Shown here piece by piece: positions 8,261 through 17,416 of a stretch of 42,151 bases of DNA. This DNA comes from an uncultured Bacillota bacterium (GTDB lineage Bacteria > Bacillota > Clostridia > Lachnospirales > CAG-274): NCBI GenBank assembly GCA_958426775.1, contig CATZZP010000019.1:1-42151 (forward strand), written 5' to 3'. Each line of letters opens with the position of its first letter. Position 1 is the stretch's first letter. The notes under the pieces were generated by a model. That model did no database searches. It saw nothing but the letters and a program-made list of their open reading frames with translations, and was not told where the DNA came from. A program made the translations under genes and the position numbers.

Positions 8261-8599
8261 ATGAAAAAGACAGTTTTATGTGCAGCATCTTATTATAATC
8301 ACAAGTGTTATTATAATAATGAGGATTTTTCTGCACTTCCACAAGATGTAAAGACAGAGGTCAAAACCGTTGTTTCCGTTACTGCGGAAAAGGTAAGAGG
8401 TATAGTTTCTCTCGGCTTTTATGAAAATTCAAATGTCTTTATTGAAATCAGCTTTGACGAAAAAGATATGGATTATGATGAAATTGCAGCAAAGTATGAA
8501 ATAGAAAAAGTACAGAAGAACAAGAAAAAGCTTATTAACGCTTTATCTCTTTGGTACAGGGTAACTAAGCTTGGTGCTAAGGGCATTGCAATTAAGTAA
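8261..8599 (+). CDS. Small uncharacterised protein, DUF6145-like
   Basis: The 112-residue soluble protein has no assigned function. Its pattern (VLCAASYYNHKCYYN, LPQDVKTEV, YDEIA, then a charged helix and WYRV near the C-terminus) matches my memory of the clostridial DUF6145 family, which is often found directly before dusB. It has a good ribosome binding site (aaggag) and sits 19 bases after birA, and dusB starts one base after its stop codon, so it is part of the same transcript. The family name is from recall and not from a search. Confidence 0.65.
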   Translation: MKKTVLCAASYYNHKCYYNNEDFSALPQDVKTEVKTVVSVTAEKVRGIVSLGFYENSNVFIEISFDEKDMDYDEIAAKYEIEKVQKNKKKLINALSLWYRVTKLGAKGIAIK

Positions 8600-8600
8600 A

Positions 8601-9575
8601 ATGAAAATAGGTAATATTGAGCTTGAAAATAATGTATTTCTTGCTCCTATGGCAGGAGTTACAGATAAGGTTTTCCGTGTACTGTGCAAGGAAATGGGCT
8701 GTGGTCTTGTGTATTCTGAAATGGTAAGTGCAAAGGGTATTATGCACAATAACCGCAATACACAAAAGCTACTTGAAATTGACAGAGCAGAAATGCCTGC
8801 AGCAGTTCAGCTTTTTGGCTCTGACCCCGTAATTATGGGTAAAATGGCAGAAAGGCTTGATGAAAATAAGGATATTGCAATACTTGATATTAATATGGGT
8901 TGTCCTGCTCCCAAAATTGTAAAAAACGGTGAGGGGTCGGCATTGTTACAGAACCCTGATTTAATAGGTGATATTGTAAGGGCTGTAAGCTCAAGCACCT
9001 CAAAGCCGGTTACGGTAAAAATGCGTAAAAGCTTTGACGGTAAGGAAAATACCTGTATTAAAGCGGCAATTAAAGCTTCTCAAAACGGTGCCGCCGCAAT
9101 AACCCTTCATGGTAGGACAAGAGAGCAATATTACAGCGGTAAGGCAGATTGGGATATTATTAAGCAAGTTAAAGAAAGCATTGATATACCGCTTATCGGT
9201 AACGGGGATATAACATCTCCCGAAACTGCAAAGCAGATGTTGGATTACACAGGCTGCGATGCTGTTATGATAGGCAGAGCGGCAGAGGGTAATCCTTGGA
9301 TATTCAAAAGAGTAAGTCATTACCTTAATACAGGAGAATTATTGCCTGAACCGAGTATAAATGAAAAGCTTGATATGGCAAGACGTCATTTAGATATGCT
9401 TGTGGACTTTAAAGGCGAGCATATAGGTGTTTGTGAAATGCGTAAGCATTTAGGCTGGTATATAAAGGGTATGCCCCATAGTGCGGAAATGCGTGTTGTA
9501 ATTAATACAGCATCAAGTAAAGAAAAAATGCACGAGGTAATTAACCTTATTGAAACAAAGGCTACATTAATTTAA
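8601..9575 (+). CDS. dusB: tRNA-dihydrouridine synthase
   Basis: This FMN enzyme reduces specific uridines in tRNA to dihydrouridine. The motif APMAGVTD at 15-22, the catalytic cysteine C101 in NMGCPAPK, HGRTREQYYSG and the FMN-phosphate loop (GNGDI, MIGRAAEGNPW) identify the DusB branch. I chose the ATG at 8601, giving 324 residues beginning MKIGNIELENN as in relatives; a start at 8571 would overlap the preceding gene and add ten atypical residues. The start sits one base after the upstream stop, implying coupled translation. Confidence 0.94.
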   Translation: MKIGNIELENNVFLAPMAGVTDKVFRVLCKEMGCGLVYSEMVSAKGIMHNNRNTQKLLEIDRAEMPAAVQLFGSDPVIMGKMAERLDENKDIAILDINMGCPAPKIVKNGEGSALLQNPDLIGDIVRAVSSSTSKPVTVKMRKSFDGKENTCIKAAIKASQNGAAAITLHGRTREQYYSGKADWDIIKQVKESIDIPLIGNGDITSPETAKQMLDYTGCDAVMIGRAAEGNPWIFKRVSHYLNTGELLPEPSINEKLDMARRHLDMLVDFKGEHIGVCEMRKHLGWYIKGMPHSAEMRVVINTASSKEKMHEVINLIETKATLI

Positions 9576-9600
9576 CTATTTATTTTATAGGAGGATAACT

Positions 9601-10626
9601 ATGGATTACAAGTCAGCTGGTGTAGATGTAGAGGCAGGATATAAGGCTGTGGAACTTATGAAGGGACACGTTAAGTCAACCTTCAGACCTGAGGTTTTAA
9701 CTGATATTGGCGGTTTTGGCGGTCTTTTCAGCATAGCAAAAGCAAAGGATATGGAGGAGCCATGTCTTGTAAGCGGTACTGACGGTGTAGGCACAAAGCT
9801 TAAAATTGCTTTTATTATGGACAAGCATAATACAATAGGTATTGATGCTGTGGCAATGTGTGTAAACGATGTTGTTTGCAGTGGCGCAGAACCATTATTT
9901 TTCCTTGATTATATTGCTTGCGGCAAAAACGAGCCTGAAAAAATTGCAGATATTGTAAGCGGTGTTGCAGAGGGCTGTCGTCAGTCTGGCTGTTCCCTTA
10001 TCGGTGGTGAAACTGCTGAAATGCCGGGCTTTTATCCTGTTGATGAATATGACCTTGCAGGCTTTACCGTAGGTATTATGGATAAGACAAAGGCTATTGA
10101 CGGCAGTAAAATTCAGGCAGGCGATGTGCTTATCGGTATTGCATCAAGCGGTATTCACTCAAACGGTTATTCCCTTGTAAGAAAGGTGTTTAATCCGACA
10201 TTAGCAGGTCTTAATGAATACATAGAAAAGTTAGGTTCAACCTTAGGCGAGGCACTTTTAACACCTACTAAAATTTACGTTAAACCTGTGCTTGACCTTA
10301 TAAGTAAGGTTGAGGTTAAGGGATTAAGCCATGTTACAGGCGGTGGTTTTATTGAGAATATCCCACGTATGATGCCTGAGGGTACAAAGGTTAATATTGA
10401 TGAGGGTACATGGCCTGTACTTCCTATATTTGACCTTTTACAGCAGCTTGGCAATGTTGAGCGTATGAGTATGTACAATACCTTTAATATGGGTATCGGT
10501 ATGGTTGCCGCAGTTAATGCAGAGGACGCCGACAAGGCAATTAAAATCCTTGAGGAAAACGGCGAAAAGGCTTATAAAATCGGTTATGTAACCCAGGGCA
10601 GCGGCATTGAAATTAATTTGCAGTAA
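9601..10626 (+). CDS. purM: Phosphoribosylformylglycinamidine cyclo-ligase (AIR synthetase)
   Basis: PurM closes the imidazole ring of purines: FGAM plus ATP gives AIR. The 341-residue length is typical. The start DYKSAGVDVEAGYKAV, the SGTDGVGTKLKIA motif, GGETAEMPGFY and SHVTGGGF.ENIPRM are the family signatures. The ribosome binding site is ggagga. It heads a compact purM-purN-purD run; purF, purE, purC, purL and purH are not in the window. Confidence 0.97.
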   Translation: MDYKSAGVDVEAGYKAVELMKGHVKSTFRPEVLTDIGGFGGLFSIAKAKDMEEPCLVSGTDGVGTKLKIAFIMDKHNTIGIDAVAMCVNDVVCSGAEPLFFLDYIACGKNEPEKIADIVSGVAEGCRQSGCSLIGGETAEMPGFYPVDEYDLAGFTVGIMDKTKAIDGSKIQAGDVLIGIASSGIHSNGYSLVRKVFNPTLAGLNEYIEKLGSTLGEALLTPTKIYVKPVLDLISKVEVKGLSHVTGGGFIENIPRMMPEGTKVNIDEGTWPVLPIFDLLQQLGNVERMSMYNTFNMGIGMVAAVNAEDADKAIKILEENGEKAYKIGYVTQGSGIEINLQ

Positions 10627-10645
10627 TTGAGAGTGAGGGCTTATT

Positions 10646-11269
10646 ATGCTTAAAATAGGTGCACTTGTAAGCGGTGGAGGTACAAACTTACAGGCAATTA
10701 TGGATGCTATTGACAGGGATAATATACCTGCTGAGGTAACCTGTGTTGTAAGCAGTAAGGACGGTGCTTACGCTCTTGAAAGAGCGGCTAAAAGAAATAT
10801 AGAAACGGCTGTAATACGCAAAAAGGATTATGCTACGGCTGAGGAGTATGAATTAACTCTTGCCAAATTTTTTAAGGACAGAGATGTTGACCTTATTGTA
10901 TATGCAGGCTTTATGATAATCTTAGGCGAAGCCTTTGTAAATCAGTTTGAAAACAGAATGATAAATATTCACCCTGCACTTATACCAAGCTTTTGCGGTA
11001 AAGGCTATTACGGGCTTCATGTTCATGAGGCTGTTTTAAAGGCAGGAGTTAAAGTGACAGGTGCAACTGTGCATTTTGTAACTGCTGAATGTGATGCAGG
11101 ACCTATTATACTGCAAAAGGCTGTTGAGGTTATGGATGATGACACACCGGAAACCTTGCAAAGACGAGTTATGGAGCAGGCGGAATGGATAATATATCCC
11201 GAGGCTGTAAGGCTTTTTGCAGAAAATAAGCTGGAGATAGTTGACTGTATTGTAAAAAGGAGAAATTAA
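10646..11269 (+). CDS. purN: Phosphoribosylglycinamide formyltransferase (10-formyl-THF dependent)
   Basis: PurN formylates GAR with 10-formyltetrahydrofolate to give FGAR. The 207-residue protein shows the N-terminal SGGGTNLQAI phosphate loop, the catalytic block NIHPALIPSF with catalytic asparagine and histidine, HEAVLKAGVKVTGATVHFV, and the aspartate-containing CDAGPIILQ. It sits between purM (19-base gap) and purD (3-base gap). Confidence 0.97.
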   Translation: MLKIGALVSGGGTNLQAIMDAIDRDNIPAEVTCVVSSKDGAYALERAAKRNIETAVIRKKDYATAEEYELTLAKFFKDRDVDLIVYAGFMIILGEAFVNQFENRMINIHPALIPSFCGKGYYGLHVHEAVLKAGVKVTGATVHFVTAECDAGPIILQKAVEVMDDDTPETLQRRVMEQAEWIIYPEAVRLFAENKLEIVDCIVKRRN

Positions 11270-11272
11270 ATT

Positions 11273-12538
11273 ATGAAGGTTTTAGTTGTAGGCAGTGGCG
11301 GTAGAGAGCATACTATTTGCTGGAAGCTTGCTCAAAGTCCAAAGGTTGATAAATTATACTGTGCACCGGGTAATGCGGGCATAGGTGAAATTGCAGAGCT
11401 TGTACCAATCGGTGCAATGGAGCTTGATAAATTAGTGGACTTTGCTAAGGGAAAAGCAATTGACTTAACCGTAATCGGTATGGATGACCCTCTGGTTGCG
11501 GGTGTAGTTGATAAATTTGAGGCGGCAGGCTTAAGGGTATTCGGTCCAAGGGCAAATGCGGCTATTATTGAGGGCAGTAAAGCATTTAGTAAGGAGCTTA
11601 TGAAAAAATATAATATTCCTACTGCCGCTTATGAAACCTTTGATGATTATGATAAGGCTGTTGAATATGTTAAAGCAGGCAGCTTTCCTGTTGTACTTAA
11701 GGCGGACGGTCTTGCCTTAGGTAAGGGTGTACTTATTTGCAATACTCTAGAGGAAGCACTTGACGGCCTTAATACCCTTATGGTAGATAAAAAGTTCGGT
11801 GCAAGCGGAAGTAAGGTTGTTGTTGAGGAGTTTTTAACAGGTCCTGAGGTATCTGTATTATCCTTCTGTGACGGCAACACTGTAGTACCTATGGTATCTG
11901 CCCAGGACCATAAAAGAGCTTATGACAACGATGAAGGTCTTAATACAGGCGGTATGGGTACATTCTCACCTAGCCGTATCTATACAGAGGATATTGCAAA
12001 AGAATGTATGAAAACCATATTTATGCCTACTGTTGAGGCACTTAACAAAGAGGGCAGACAGTTTAAGGGTATAATTTACTTTGGCCTTATGCTTACTAAA
12101 AACGGACCAAAGGTTATTGAATATAATGCACGCTTTGGTGACCCTGAAACACAGGTTATATTACCACGCCTAAAAAGCGACCTTTGCGAAATATTTGAGG
12201 CTTGTATTGACGGTACTTTAGATAAGCTTAATGTGGAGTGGTATGATAATGCCGCTTGTTGTGTTGTGCTTGCAAGCGGAGGCTATCCTGAAAGCTATGA
12301 AAAGGGTTATGAAATAACAGGTCTGGAGGAGGCTAAGAAAGCCGATAATATAGTTGTGTTCCACGCGGGTACAGCCTTAAAGGACGGTAAATTTGTTACT
12401 AACGGCGGACGTGTTTTGGGCATTACAGGTATTGGTAAAGACCTTGATGATGCTATTAAAATTGCCTATGAGGGTGTAAAGACAGTAACCTTTGACAAGG
12501 TGCATTACAGAAAAGATATAGGTATTAAAAAGTATTGA
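11273..12538 (+). CDS. purD: Phosphoribosylamine-glycine ligase (GAR synthetase)
   Basis: PurD joins phosphoribosylamine and glycine with ATP to give GAR, the substrate of PurN. The 421-residue ATP-grasp protein begins with MKVLVVGSGGREHTICW and contains VLKADGLALGKGV, DHKRAYDNDEGLNTGGMG and the metal-binding NARFGDPETQV. It is the last pur gene; a small hairpin follows the stop. Together the three genes give non-consecutive early steps of purine synthesis. Confidence 0.97.
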   Translation: MKVLVVGSGGREHTICWKLAQSPKVDKLYCAPGNAGIGEIAELVPIGAMELDKLVDFAKGKAIDLTVIGMDDPLVAGVVDKFEAAGLRVFGPRANAAIIEGSKAFSKELMKKYNIPTAAYETFDDYDKAVEYVKAGSFPVVLKADGLALGKGVLICNTLEEALDGLNTLMVDKKFGASGSKVVVEEFLTGPEVSVLSFCDGNTVVPMVSAQDHKRAYDNDEGLNTGGMGTFSPSRIYTEDIAKECMKTIFMPTVEALNKEGRQFKGIIYFGLMLTKNGPKVIEYNARFGDPETQVILPRLKSDLCEIFEACIDGTLDKLNVEWYDNAACCVVLASGGYPESYEKGYEITGLEEAKKADNIVVFHAGTALKDGKFVTNGGRVLGITGIGKDLDDAIKIAYEGVKTVTFDKVHYRKDIGIKKY

Positions 12539-12547
12539 TTTTTACGG

Positions 12548-12569
12548 GGCTGCTTCGGTTGGAGCAGCC
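12548..12569 (+). terminator. Weak hairpin after purD
   Basis: GGCTGCT (12548-12554) pairs with AGCAGCC (12563-12569) around an 8-base loop, followed only by ATTTTAG. The short T-tract makes it at best a partial terminator or attenuator between purD and the acetyltransferase gene. Confidence 0.5.
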
Positions 12570-12596
12570 ATTTTAGTAAGATGCAGAGGTGTTAAA

Positions 12597-13067
12597 ATGA
12601 ATATAAGACGGGCTTTAACTAAGGATATAAACGATATTAATAAACTTCTTTTTCAGGTGCTTGAAATACATCGCCAAGGCAGACCTGATTTATTTAAAAA
12701 TAATACAAAAAAATATACAGAGGATGAGCTATTGTCAATTATAGGTGATGATACAAAGCCTGTTTTTGTCTGTGTTGATGAAAATGACCATGTTTTAGGC
12801 TATGCTTTTTGTATTTTTAAAGAGGTTGTTAATGATAATATTTTAAAAAACATTAAAACTTTGTATATTGATGATTTGTGTGTTGATGAAAATGCAAGAG
12901 GCAAATGTATAGGTAAAAGCTTATATAATTATGTAATAAATTATGCAAAGAAAAAAGGCTTTTATAATGTAACTCTGAATGTATGGGCATGCAATGAAGC
13001 GGCTGTTAAATTTTATGAAGGCTGTGGTTTAAAGGTTAAAAAAACAGAAATGGAATTTATTTTATAA
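12597..13067 (+). CDS. GNAT-family N-acetyltransferase, substrate unknown
   Basis: The 156-residue protein is a complete GCN5-related acetyltransferase. Visible motifs are MNIRRALTKDINDINKL (motif C), IDDLCVDENARGKCIGKSLY (motif A with the acetyl-CoA pyrophosphate loop, R-G-K-x-I-G-x-S), and NEAAVKFYEGCGL (motif B). A chain ending near residue 155 is normal. The acceptor cannot be told from sequence. It lies between purD and the radical-SAM gene with its own ribosome binding site; in related clostridia this position is not conserved to my knowledge. Confidence 0.88.
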   Translation: MNIRRALTKDINDINKLLFQVLEIHRQGRPDLFKNNTKKYTEDELLSIIGDDTKPVFVCVDENDHVLGYAFCIFKEVVNDNILKNIKTLYIDDLCVDENARGKCIGKSLYNYVINYAKKKGFYNVTLNVWACNEAAVKFYEGCGLKVKKTEMEFIL

Positions 13068-13084
13068 AATTTACGGAGGTAAAT

Positions 13085-14917
13085 ATGACAAATTTACATT
13101 CAATCTTAAAGCAGGTTGAAAAGCCTGCAAGATATATCGGCAATGAAATAAATATGGTTGAAAAAAATCCTGAAAGCGTAAGCACAAGGATTGCCTTTTG
13201 TTTTCCCGATACCTATGAAGTGGGGATGAGCCACTTGGGCTTACAGATATTATACTATTTTTTTAACAGACGTGAGGATACCTACTGTGAGAGGTGCTTT
13301 GCTCCATGGCACGATATGGAAGGAAAAATGAGGGAGAATAATATTCCTCTTTATGCTCTTGAAACGGGAGAGCCAATTAAAAACTTTGACTTTGTTATGT
13401 TTACTCTACAGTATGAAATGAGCTATACCAATATAATCAATATGCTTGATTTGGCAGGTATACCTGTTTTTGCCAAGGACAGGGGCGAAAATGACCCTAT
13501 TTTAGTTGGTGGCGGACCCTGTGCTTATAACCCTGAGCCTTTAGCTGACTTTTTTGATGTTTTCTATATAGGCGAGGGTGAGGTAAGCTATGATGAGTTT
13601 TTGGATACCTACAAAGCACATAAGAAAGAAGGAGGAACTAAGGAGGACTTTCTTAAAAAAGCACTTAAAATAGAGGGTATTTATGTACCTAAATTTTACG
13701 ATGTAGATTATAAAGAAACAGGAGAAATTAAAAGTATTAAGCCAAATCATCCCGATGCACCTGAAATTATTAACAAGGTAATTGTTAAGGATATGGACTC
13801 TGTATTTTATCCTGAAAAACAACTTGTACCCCTTATCGAGGTTGTACATGACAGAGTTACCCTTGAGGTATTCAGAGGTTGTATAAGAGGTTGTCGTTTT
13901 TGTCAGGCGGGCTTTGTTTATCGACCTGTAAGAGAAAAGAGCACAGAAAGACTGGTGGAATGCTCTAAGTCCTTAGTTTCCCATTCAGGGCATGATGAAA
14001 TCAGTCTTACAAGCTTGTCAACAGGTGATTTTACAGACTTTAAAAACCTTGCAAATAATCTGCTTGATTTATATGCTAAGGACAGTATAAATGTATCTTT
14101 ACCCTCTCTCAGAATAGATGCCTTTAACCTTGAGCTTATGCAAAAGGTACAGGAGGTAAGAAAGTCAAGCCTTACCTTTGCACCTGAAGCAGGCACTCAA
14201 CGTTTAAGGGATGTAATAAACAAGGGCATTACCGAGGAGGAAATTTTAAATGGTTCGGGGCTTGCCTTTGAGGGCGGTTGGAACAGAGTCAAGCTTTACT
14301 TTATGGTAGGTCTGCCTACAGAAACAGAGGAGGATTTACTGGGGATAGTTGACCTTGCCAATAAAATAGTTGATAAATACTATTCAATGCCAAACAGAGG
14401 CAACAGACAGGTTTCTGTTGTTGTAAGCTCCTCATGCTTTGTGCCTAAGCCTTTTACACCGTTTCAGTGGGTAGGTCAGGCAAGTGTAGAGCAATTTTTT
14501 GCAAAGCAAAAGTTTGTTAAAACTCATATGTATAAAAAACAGGTTCGCTTTAACTATCACGAGCCACAGCTAAGCTCAATGGAGGCGGTGCTTGCAAGAG
14601 GTGACAGAAAGGTATCCGCCATTATATATAGAGCTTGGCAGTTAGGTGCTAAATTTGACGGTTGGAATGAGCTGTTTAAATATGATGCATGGATGCAGGC
14701 ATTTGAGGATACAGGTCTATCAAAGGATTTTTATGCTACACGTGAACGTAGCTACGATGAGGTTTTGCCTTGGGACCATATATCTATAGGTGTAAGCAAA
14801 AAGTTTCTTATTAATGAGGCGGAGAGAGCAAAGCAGGAAATGGTTACGCCTAACTGCCGTGTTAAATGTCAGGGCTGTGGTGCGGCATTCTTTGGAGGAG
14901 GTGTTTGCTTTGAATAA
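13085..14917 (+). CDS. TIGR03960-family B12-binding/radical SAM protein
   Basis: The 610-residue protein has an N-terminal cobalamin-binding-like region (about residues 20-190, with FPDTYEVGMSHLGLQ and GGGPCAYNPEPLADFFD) and a radical SAM domain with the 4Fe-4S cysteines C266, C270 and C273 in RGCIRGCRFCQAGF. The C-terminal tail has a cysteine cluster (CRVKCQGCGA). The role is unknown; the family is nearly always beside TIGR03936 and RNase G, as here, suggesting a link to RNA or ribosome metabolism. Its end overlaps the next gene by eight bases. Confidence 0.92.
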   Translation: MTNLHSILKQVEKPARYIGNEINMVEKNPESVSTRIAFCFPDTYEVGMSHLGLQILYYFFNRREDTYCERCFAPWHDMEGKMRENNIPLYALETGEPIKNFDFVMFTLQYEMSYTNIINMLDLAGIPVFAKDRGENDPILVGGGPCAYNPEPLADFFDVFYIGEGEVSYDEFLDTYKAHKKEGGTKEDFLKKALKIEGIYVPKFYDVDYKETGEIKSIKPNHPDAPEIINKVIVKDMDSVFYPEKQLVPLIEVVHDRVTLEVFRGCIRGCRFCQAGFVYRPVREKSTERLVECSKSLVSHSGHDEISLTSLSTGDFTDFKNLANNLLDLYAKDSINVSLPSLRIDAFNLELMQKVQEVRKSSLTFAPEAGTQRLRDVINKGITEEEILNGSGLAFEGGWNRVKLYFMVGLPTETEEDLLGIVDLANKIVDKYYSMPNRGNRQVSVVVSSSCFVPKPFTPFQWVGQASVEQFFAKQKFVKTHMYKKQVRFNYHEPQLSSMEAVLARGDRKVSAIIYRAWQLGAKFDGWNELFKYDAWMQAFEDTGLSKDFYATRERSYDEVLPWDHISIGVSKKFLINEAERAKQEMVTPNCRVKCQGCGAAFFGGGVCFE

Positions 14918-15587
14918 GTATAGGCTTAAATTTGAAAAAAAGGATAAAATGATTTATATAGGGCATCTGGATTTAATGACTTTTTTTCAACGTGCTTTAA
15001 AAAGAGCGGAACTTCCCATAGCCTATTCTCAGGGCTTTAATCCTCATCAGCAGATGAGCTTTGCTGTTCCCTTATCTCTTGGTAGCTATGGTTACGGTGA
15101 ATATGTGGATATTGAGCTTAAAGAACCTGTTGAGGAAAAGGAGATTATATCAAGGCTTAATTCGGTTATGAATAAGGGGCTTGTAATTACACAGGCACGC
15201 AGACTTAACGAGGGTGAAAAAACTGGTGCTGCTATTGTAACATCTGCTGACTATAGGGTTACCCTACCCATAAAATTGAAAAATACAGATGATGTTATAC
15301 AGGCTTTGCTTGCTTCTGATAAAATGGAAATAGAAAGAACAAGTAAACGCAAAACAAAATTAGTTAATATAAGACCTGATATTTTTTCTTTAAGTGTGGA
15401 TAACAGCGGTGATAATACAGTGCTTAATATGCGTATTGCAACAGGCAGTGCAAATAACCTTAAGGCAGAGCTTGTGTGTGAATACATTTATAAGTATTGT
15501 AATGTAGAGTTTAAGCCTTATGAGCTTGTTATTGAGAGATTACAGCTTTTAAAAGGGGATAATGAACAAGGCTTTAGTGTGCTTTAA
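14910..15587 (+). CDS. TIGR03936 / DUF2344 family protein, radical-SAM linked
   Basis: A 225-residue product is predicted from a TTG start at 14910, which is preceded by GGAGGAG (14894-14900) at nine bases; translation then begins MNKYRLKFEKKDKM as in family members. Longer in-frame openings run through the coding region of the previous gene and look like shadow. The IGHLDLMTFFQRALKRA and SQGFNPHQ blocks are diagnostic. The function is unknown, but the gene pairs with the TIGR03960 protein (overlapping it) and precedes rng by nine bases, a conserved trio. Confidence 0.88.
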   Translation: MNKYRLKFEKKDKMIYIGHLDLMTFFQRALKRAELPIAYSQGFNPHQQMSFAVPLSLGSYGYGEYVDIELKEPVEEKEIISRLNSVMNKGLVITQARRLNEGEKTGAAIVTSADYRVTLPIKLKNTDDVIQALLASDKMEIERTSKRKTKLVNIRPDIFSLSVDNSGDNTVLNMRIATGSANNLKAELVCEYIYKYCNVEFKPYELVIERLQLLKGDNEQGFSVL

Positions 15588-15596
15588 GGTGATGCT

Positions 15597-17006
15597 ATGA
15601 ACAGTATTTATATAGACGGCTTATCGGGAAGAGTACGTACCGCTTTAAAAGAAAACGGTGAGCTTACTGAAATAATATACGAAGAGGAAAATCCCTTTGA
15701 AGTAGGTAATATCTATATAGGCAGGGTATCTAAGGTTTTAAAGGAACAGTTTATTTTTATCAATATAGGTGATGAAAAAAATGCTTTTTTACAGCCTGAT
15801 ATAAATAAAGAACCTGTTATTTACAATAATATGGGTAAGCTTGCTGTTAAAGAGGGGGACAGTCTTTTAGTACAGATAGTTAAGCCTGCTGTAGATGAAA
15901 AGGGAGCGGTAGTTACCACAAGACTTAATTTTACAGGTAAATATTTGGTTTTAATTGCTAATGACAAGGGAATAGGTGTTTCCAAAAAAATTTCAGATGA
16001 AGCTAAAAGGGCTGAGCTAAAACAGCTGGCACGGTCTGTTTTACCTGATAATTATGGGCTTATTATGCGTACAGATTGCGAAATTACAGACATAAATAAA
16101 ATTTTACAAGAATTAAAATATTTAATCAAAACAGCGAATGCCGTTATTACCAAAGCTTCATTTATTAAACCGCCTGAATTATTGTACAGTGAGTTTAACA
16201 AAACTTTGCGTACAGTCAGAGATCTTGCTGTAGGTAAAGAAACTAAGGTTATAACTAACAGTACTGAAATTGCCCATGATATACAAAACAAGCTTGGCAA
16301 TATTGATATTAGCATTTATGAAGATAATATACCTATGTTTCGGAACTTCGGTATTGAAACCGGCATAGAAAAGGCTCTCCATAGAAAAGTCTGGCTTAAA
16401 AGCGGTGGTTATCTTGTAATAGACTATACAGAGGCTATGAATGTAATTGATGTAAACAGCGGAAAGCTGGTAGGCAATAACCAAAAGAATTTTGCCCTTA
16501 AGGTTAATCTTGAGGCAGCAAAGGAGGCGGCAAAACAAATAAGGCTCAGAAACCTTACGGGAATGATAATAATTGACTTTATTGATATGCAAAGTAGTGA
16601 GGATATTAATAAGGTTTCAAAGTATTTAAGGGAGTGTATCTCTCATGACAGAGTTACAACAGCCATTGTTGGTATGACAAGCCTTGGACTTATGCAGCTT
16701 ACCCGTAAAAAAGCAGGACTTCCTCTACATAAGGTTATTATGCGTGATTGTCCTGTATGTGGAGGTACAGGTATAACGGAAAATGAGTTTTATATATCAG
16801 ACAAGGTAATAAATGAGCTTATTTCAATTTTCAGCCAAACTATTTATAAAAAAATTAAAATCAAGGGAAGTGCAGCCCTTATTGCTGTATTAAAAAGAAG
16901 AATGACTCAATTAAAGCTGGTTGAGGAAAGGTTTAATGCTGAAATATCCTTTGAGGAAATCTCAACAGGTAAGATTTATTATTATGAAATTGAAAAAACG
17001 GTGTAG
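15597..17006 (+). CDS. rng: Ribonuclease G/E family endoribonuclease
   Basis: RNase G cleaves single-stranded AU-rich RNA and takes part in rRNA and mRNA maturation. The 469-residue protein has an S1-like domain (IYIGRVSKVL, about residues 37-110), the catalytic metal-binding aspartates D285 in IDVNSGK and D327 in IDFIDM, and the zinc-link cysteines C385 and C388 in CPVCGGTG. The long C-terminal scaffold of E. coli RNase E is absent, as expected for RNase G. The stop codon lies inside the terminator stem that follows. Confidence 0.95.
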   Translation: MNSIYIDGLSGRVRTALKENGELTEIIYEEENPFEVGNIYIGRVSKVLKEQFIFINIGDEKNAFLQPDINKEPVIYNNMGKLAVKEGDSLLVQIVKPAVDEKGAVVTTRLNFTGKYLVLIANDKGIGVSKKISDEAKRAELKQLARSVLPDNYGLIMRTDCEITDINKILQELKYLIKTANAVITKASFIKPPELLYSEFNKTLRTVRDLAVGKETKVITNSTEIAHDIQNKLGNIDISIYEDNIPMFRNFGIETGIEKALHRKVWLKSGGYLVIDYTEAMNVIDVNSGKLVGNNQKNFALKVNLEAAKEAAKQIRLRNLTGMIIIDFIDMQSSEDINKVSKYLRECISHDRVTTAIVGMTSLGLMQLTRKKAGLPLHKVIMRDCPVCGGTGITENEFYISDKVINELISIFSQTIYKKIKIKGSAALIAVLKRRMTQLKLVEERFNAEISFEEISTGKIYYYEIEKTV

Positions 17007-17032
17007 TTTTATATTCAAGGCTACACCGTTTT
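16995..17032. terminator. Bidirectional terminator shared by rng and ssrA
   Basis: A 12-bp stem (16995-17006 with 17021-17032, AAAACGGTGTAG and its complement) contains the rng stop codon. On the plus strand it is followed by TTTTAATAT. On the minus strand it is followed by TTTTTTCAATTTC, making it a good intrinsic terminator for the tmRNA gene. A smaller hairpin (GCAGG/CCTGC, 17043-17057) lies between it and the tmRNA 3' end. Confidence 0.8.
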
Positions 17033-17068
17033 AATATAGTAAGCAGGCTAAACCTGCATAATAAATAG

Positions 17069-17416
17069 TGGAGGTGGCGGGAGTCGAACCCGCGTCCGAA
17101 AACCTATCCACAAAGACTTCTCCCATTACAGTCTGTCTATTATCATTCCCTCCTGTCAGCGTGAACAGACACACTCAGACAATCAGTAGCTTCATAAATC
17201 TTTTTGCGGCTCAAAGCTTTGCCGAAAAAGTGCCTCGCCTGTTCGACGCCGGTTACTTAGGCAGCGAGTTACCTAAGGCCGACGGCCGCTAAATTAAGCA
17301 GCTAAAAGAACGTTATCGTTGTCTTTTATTTTTTAAAGTTTTGGGCAGTTTGGATGATTACCCGGCATCAATGGCTATCTCTGATTCAAAATCCCCGTCG
17401 AAACCATTGCACCCCC
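17069..17416 (-). ncRNA. ssrA: Transfer-messenger RNA
   Basis: tmRNA rescues stalled ribosomes and tags the nascent peptide for proteolysis. On the minus strand the acceptor stem GGGGGTG (17410-17416) pairs with CACCTCC (17070-17076), with one G-U. The 5' end continues into GGTTTCGACGGGG, and the T-arm contains GGTTCGACTCC, all tmRNA hallmarks. The tag reading frame ends TAA at 17294-17296 and encodes DNDNVLLAA; the resume codon is either GAC (17321-17323) or the AAA before it. The length of 348 bases is normal. The base after the discriminator reads CTA and not CCA, so the 3' CCA is apparently not encoded. Confidence 0.95.

Noticed and set aside
8571..8600. Upstream in-frame start for dusB
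   Set aside because: It overlaps the preceding gene and adds residues absent from the family; the ATG at 8601 gives the normal N-terminus.
17068..17292. Open reading frame beginning MEVAGVEPAS
   Set aside because: It lies entirely inside the tmRNA gene on the opposite strand; this is a well-known false annotation over ssrA.
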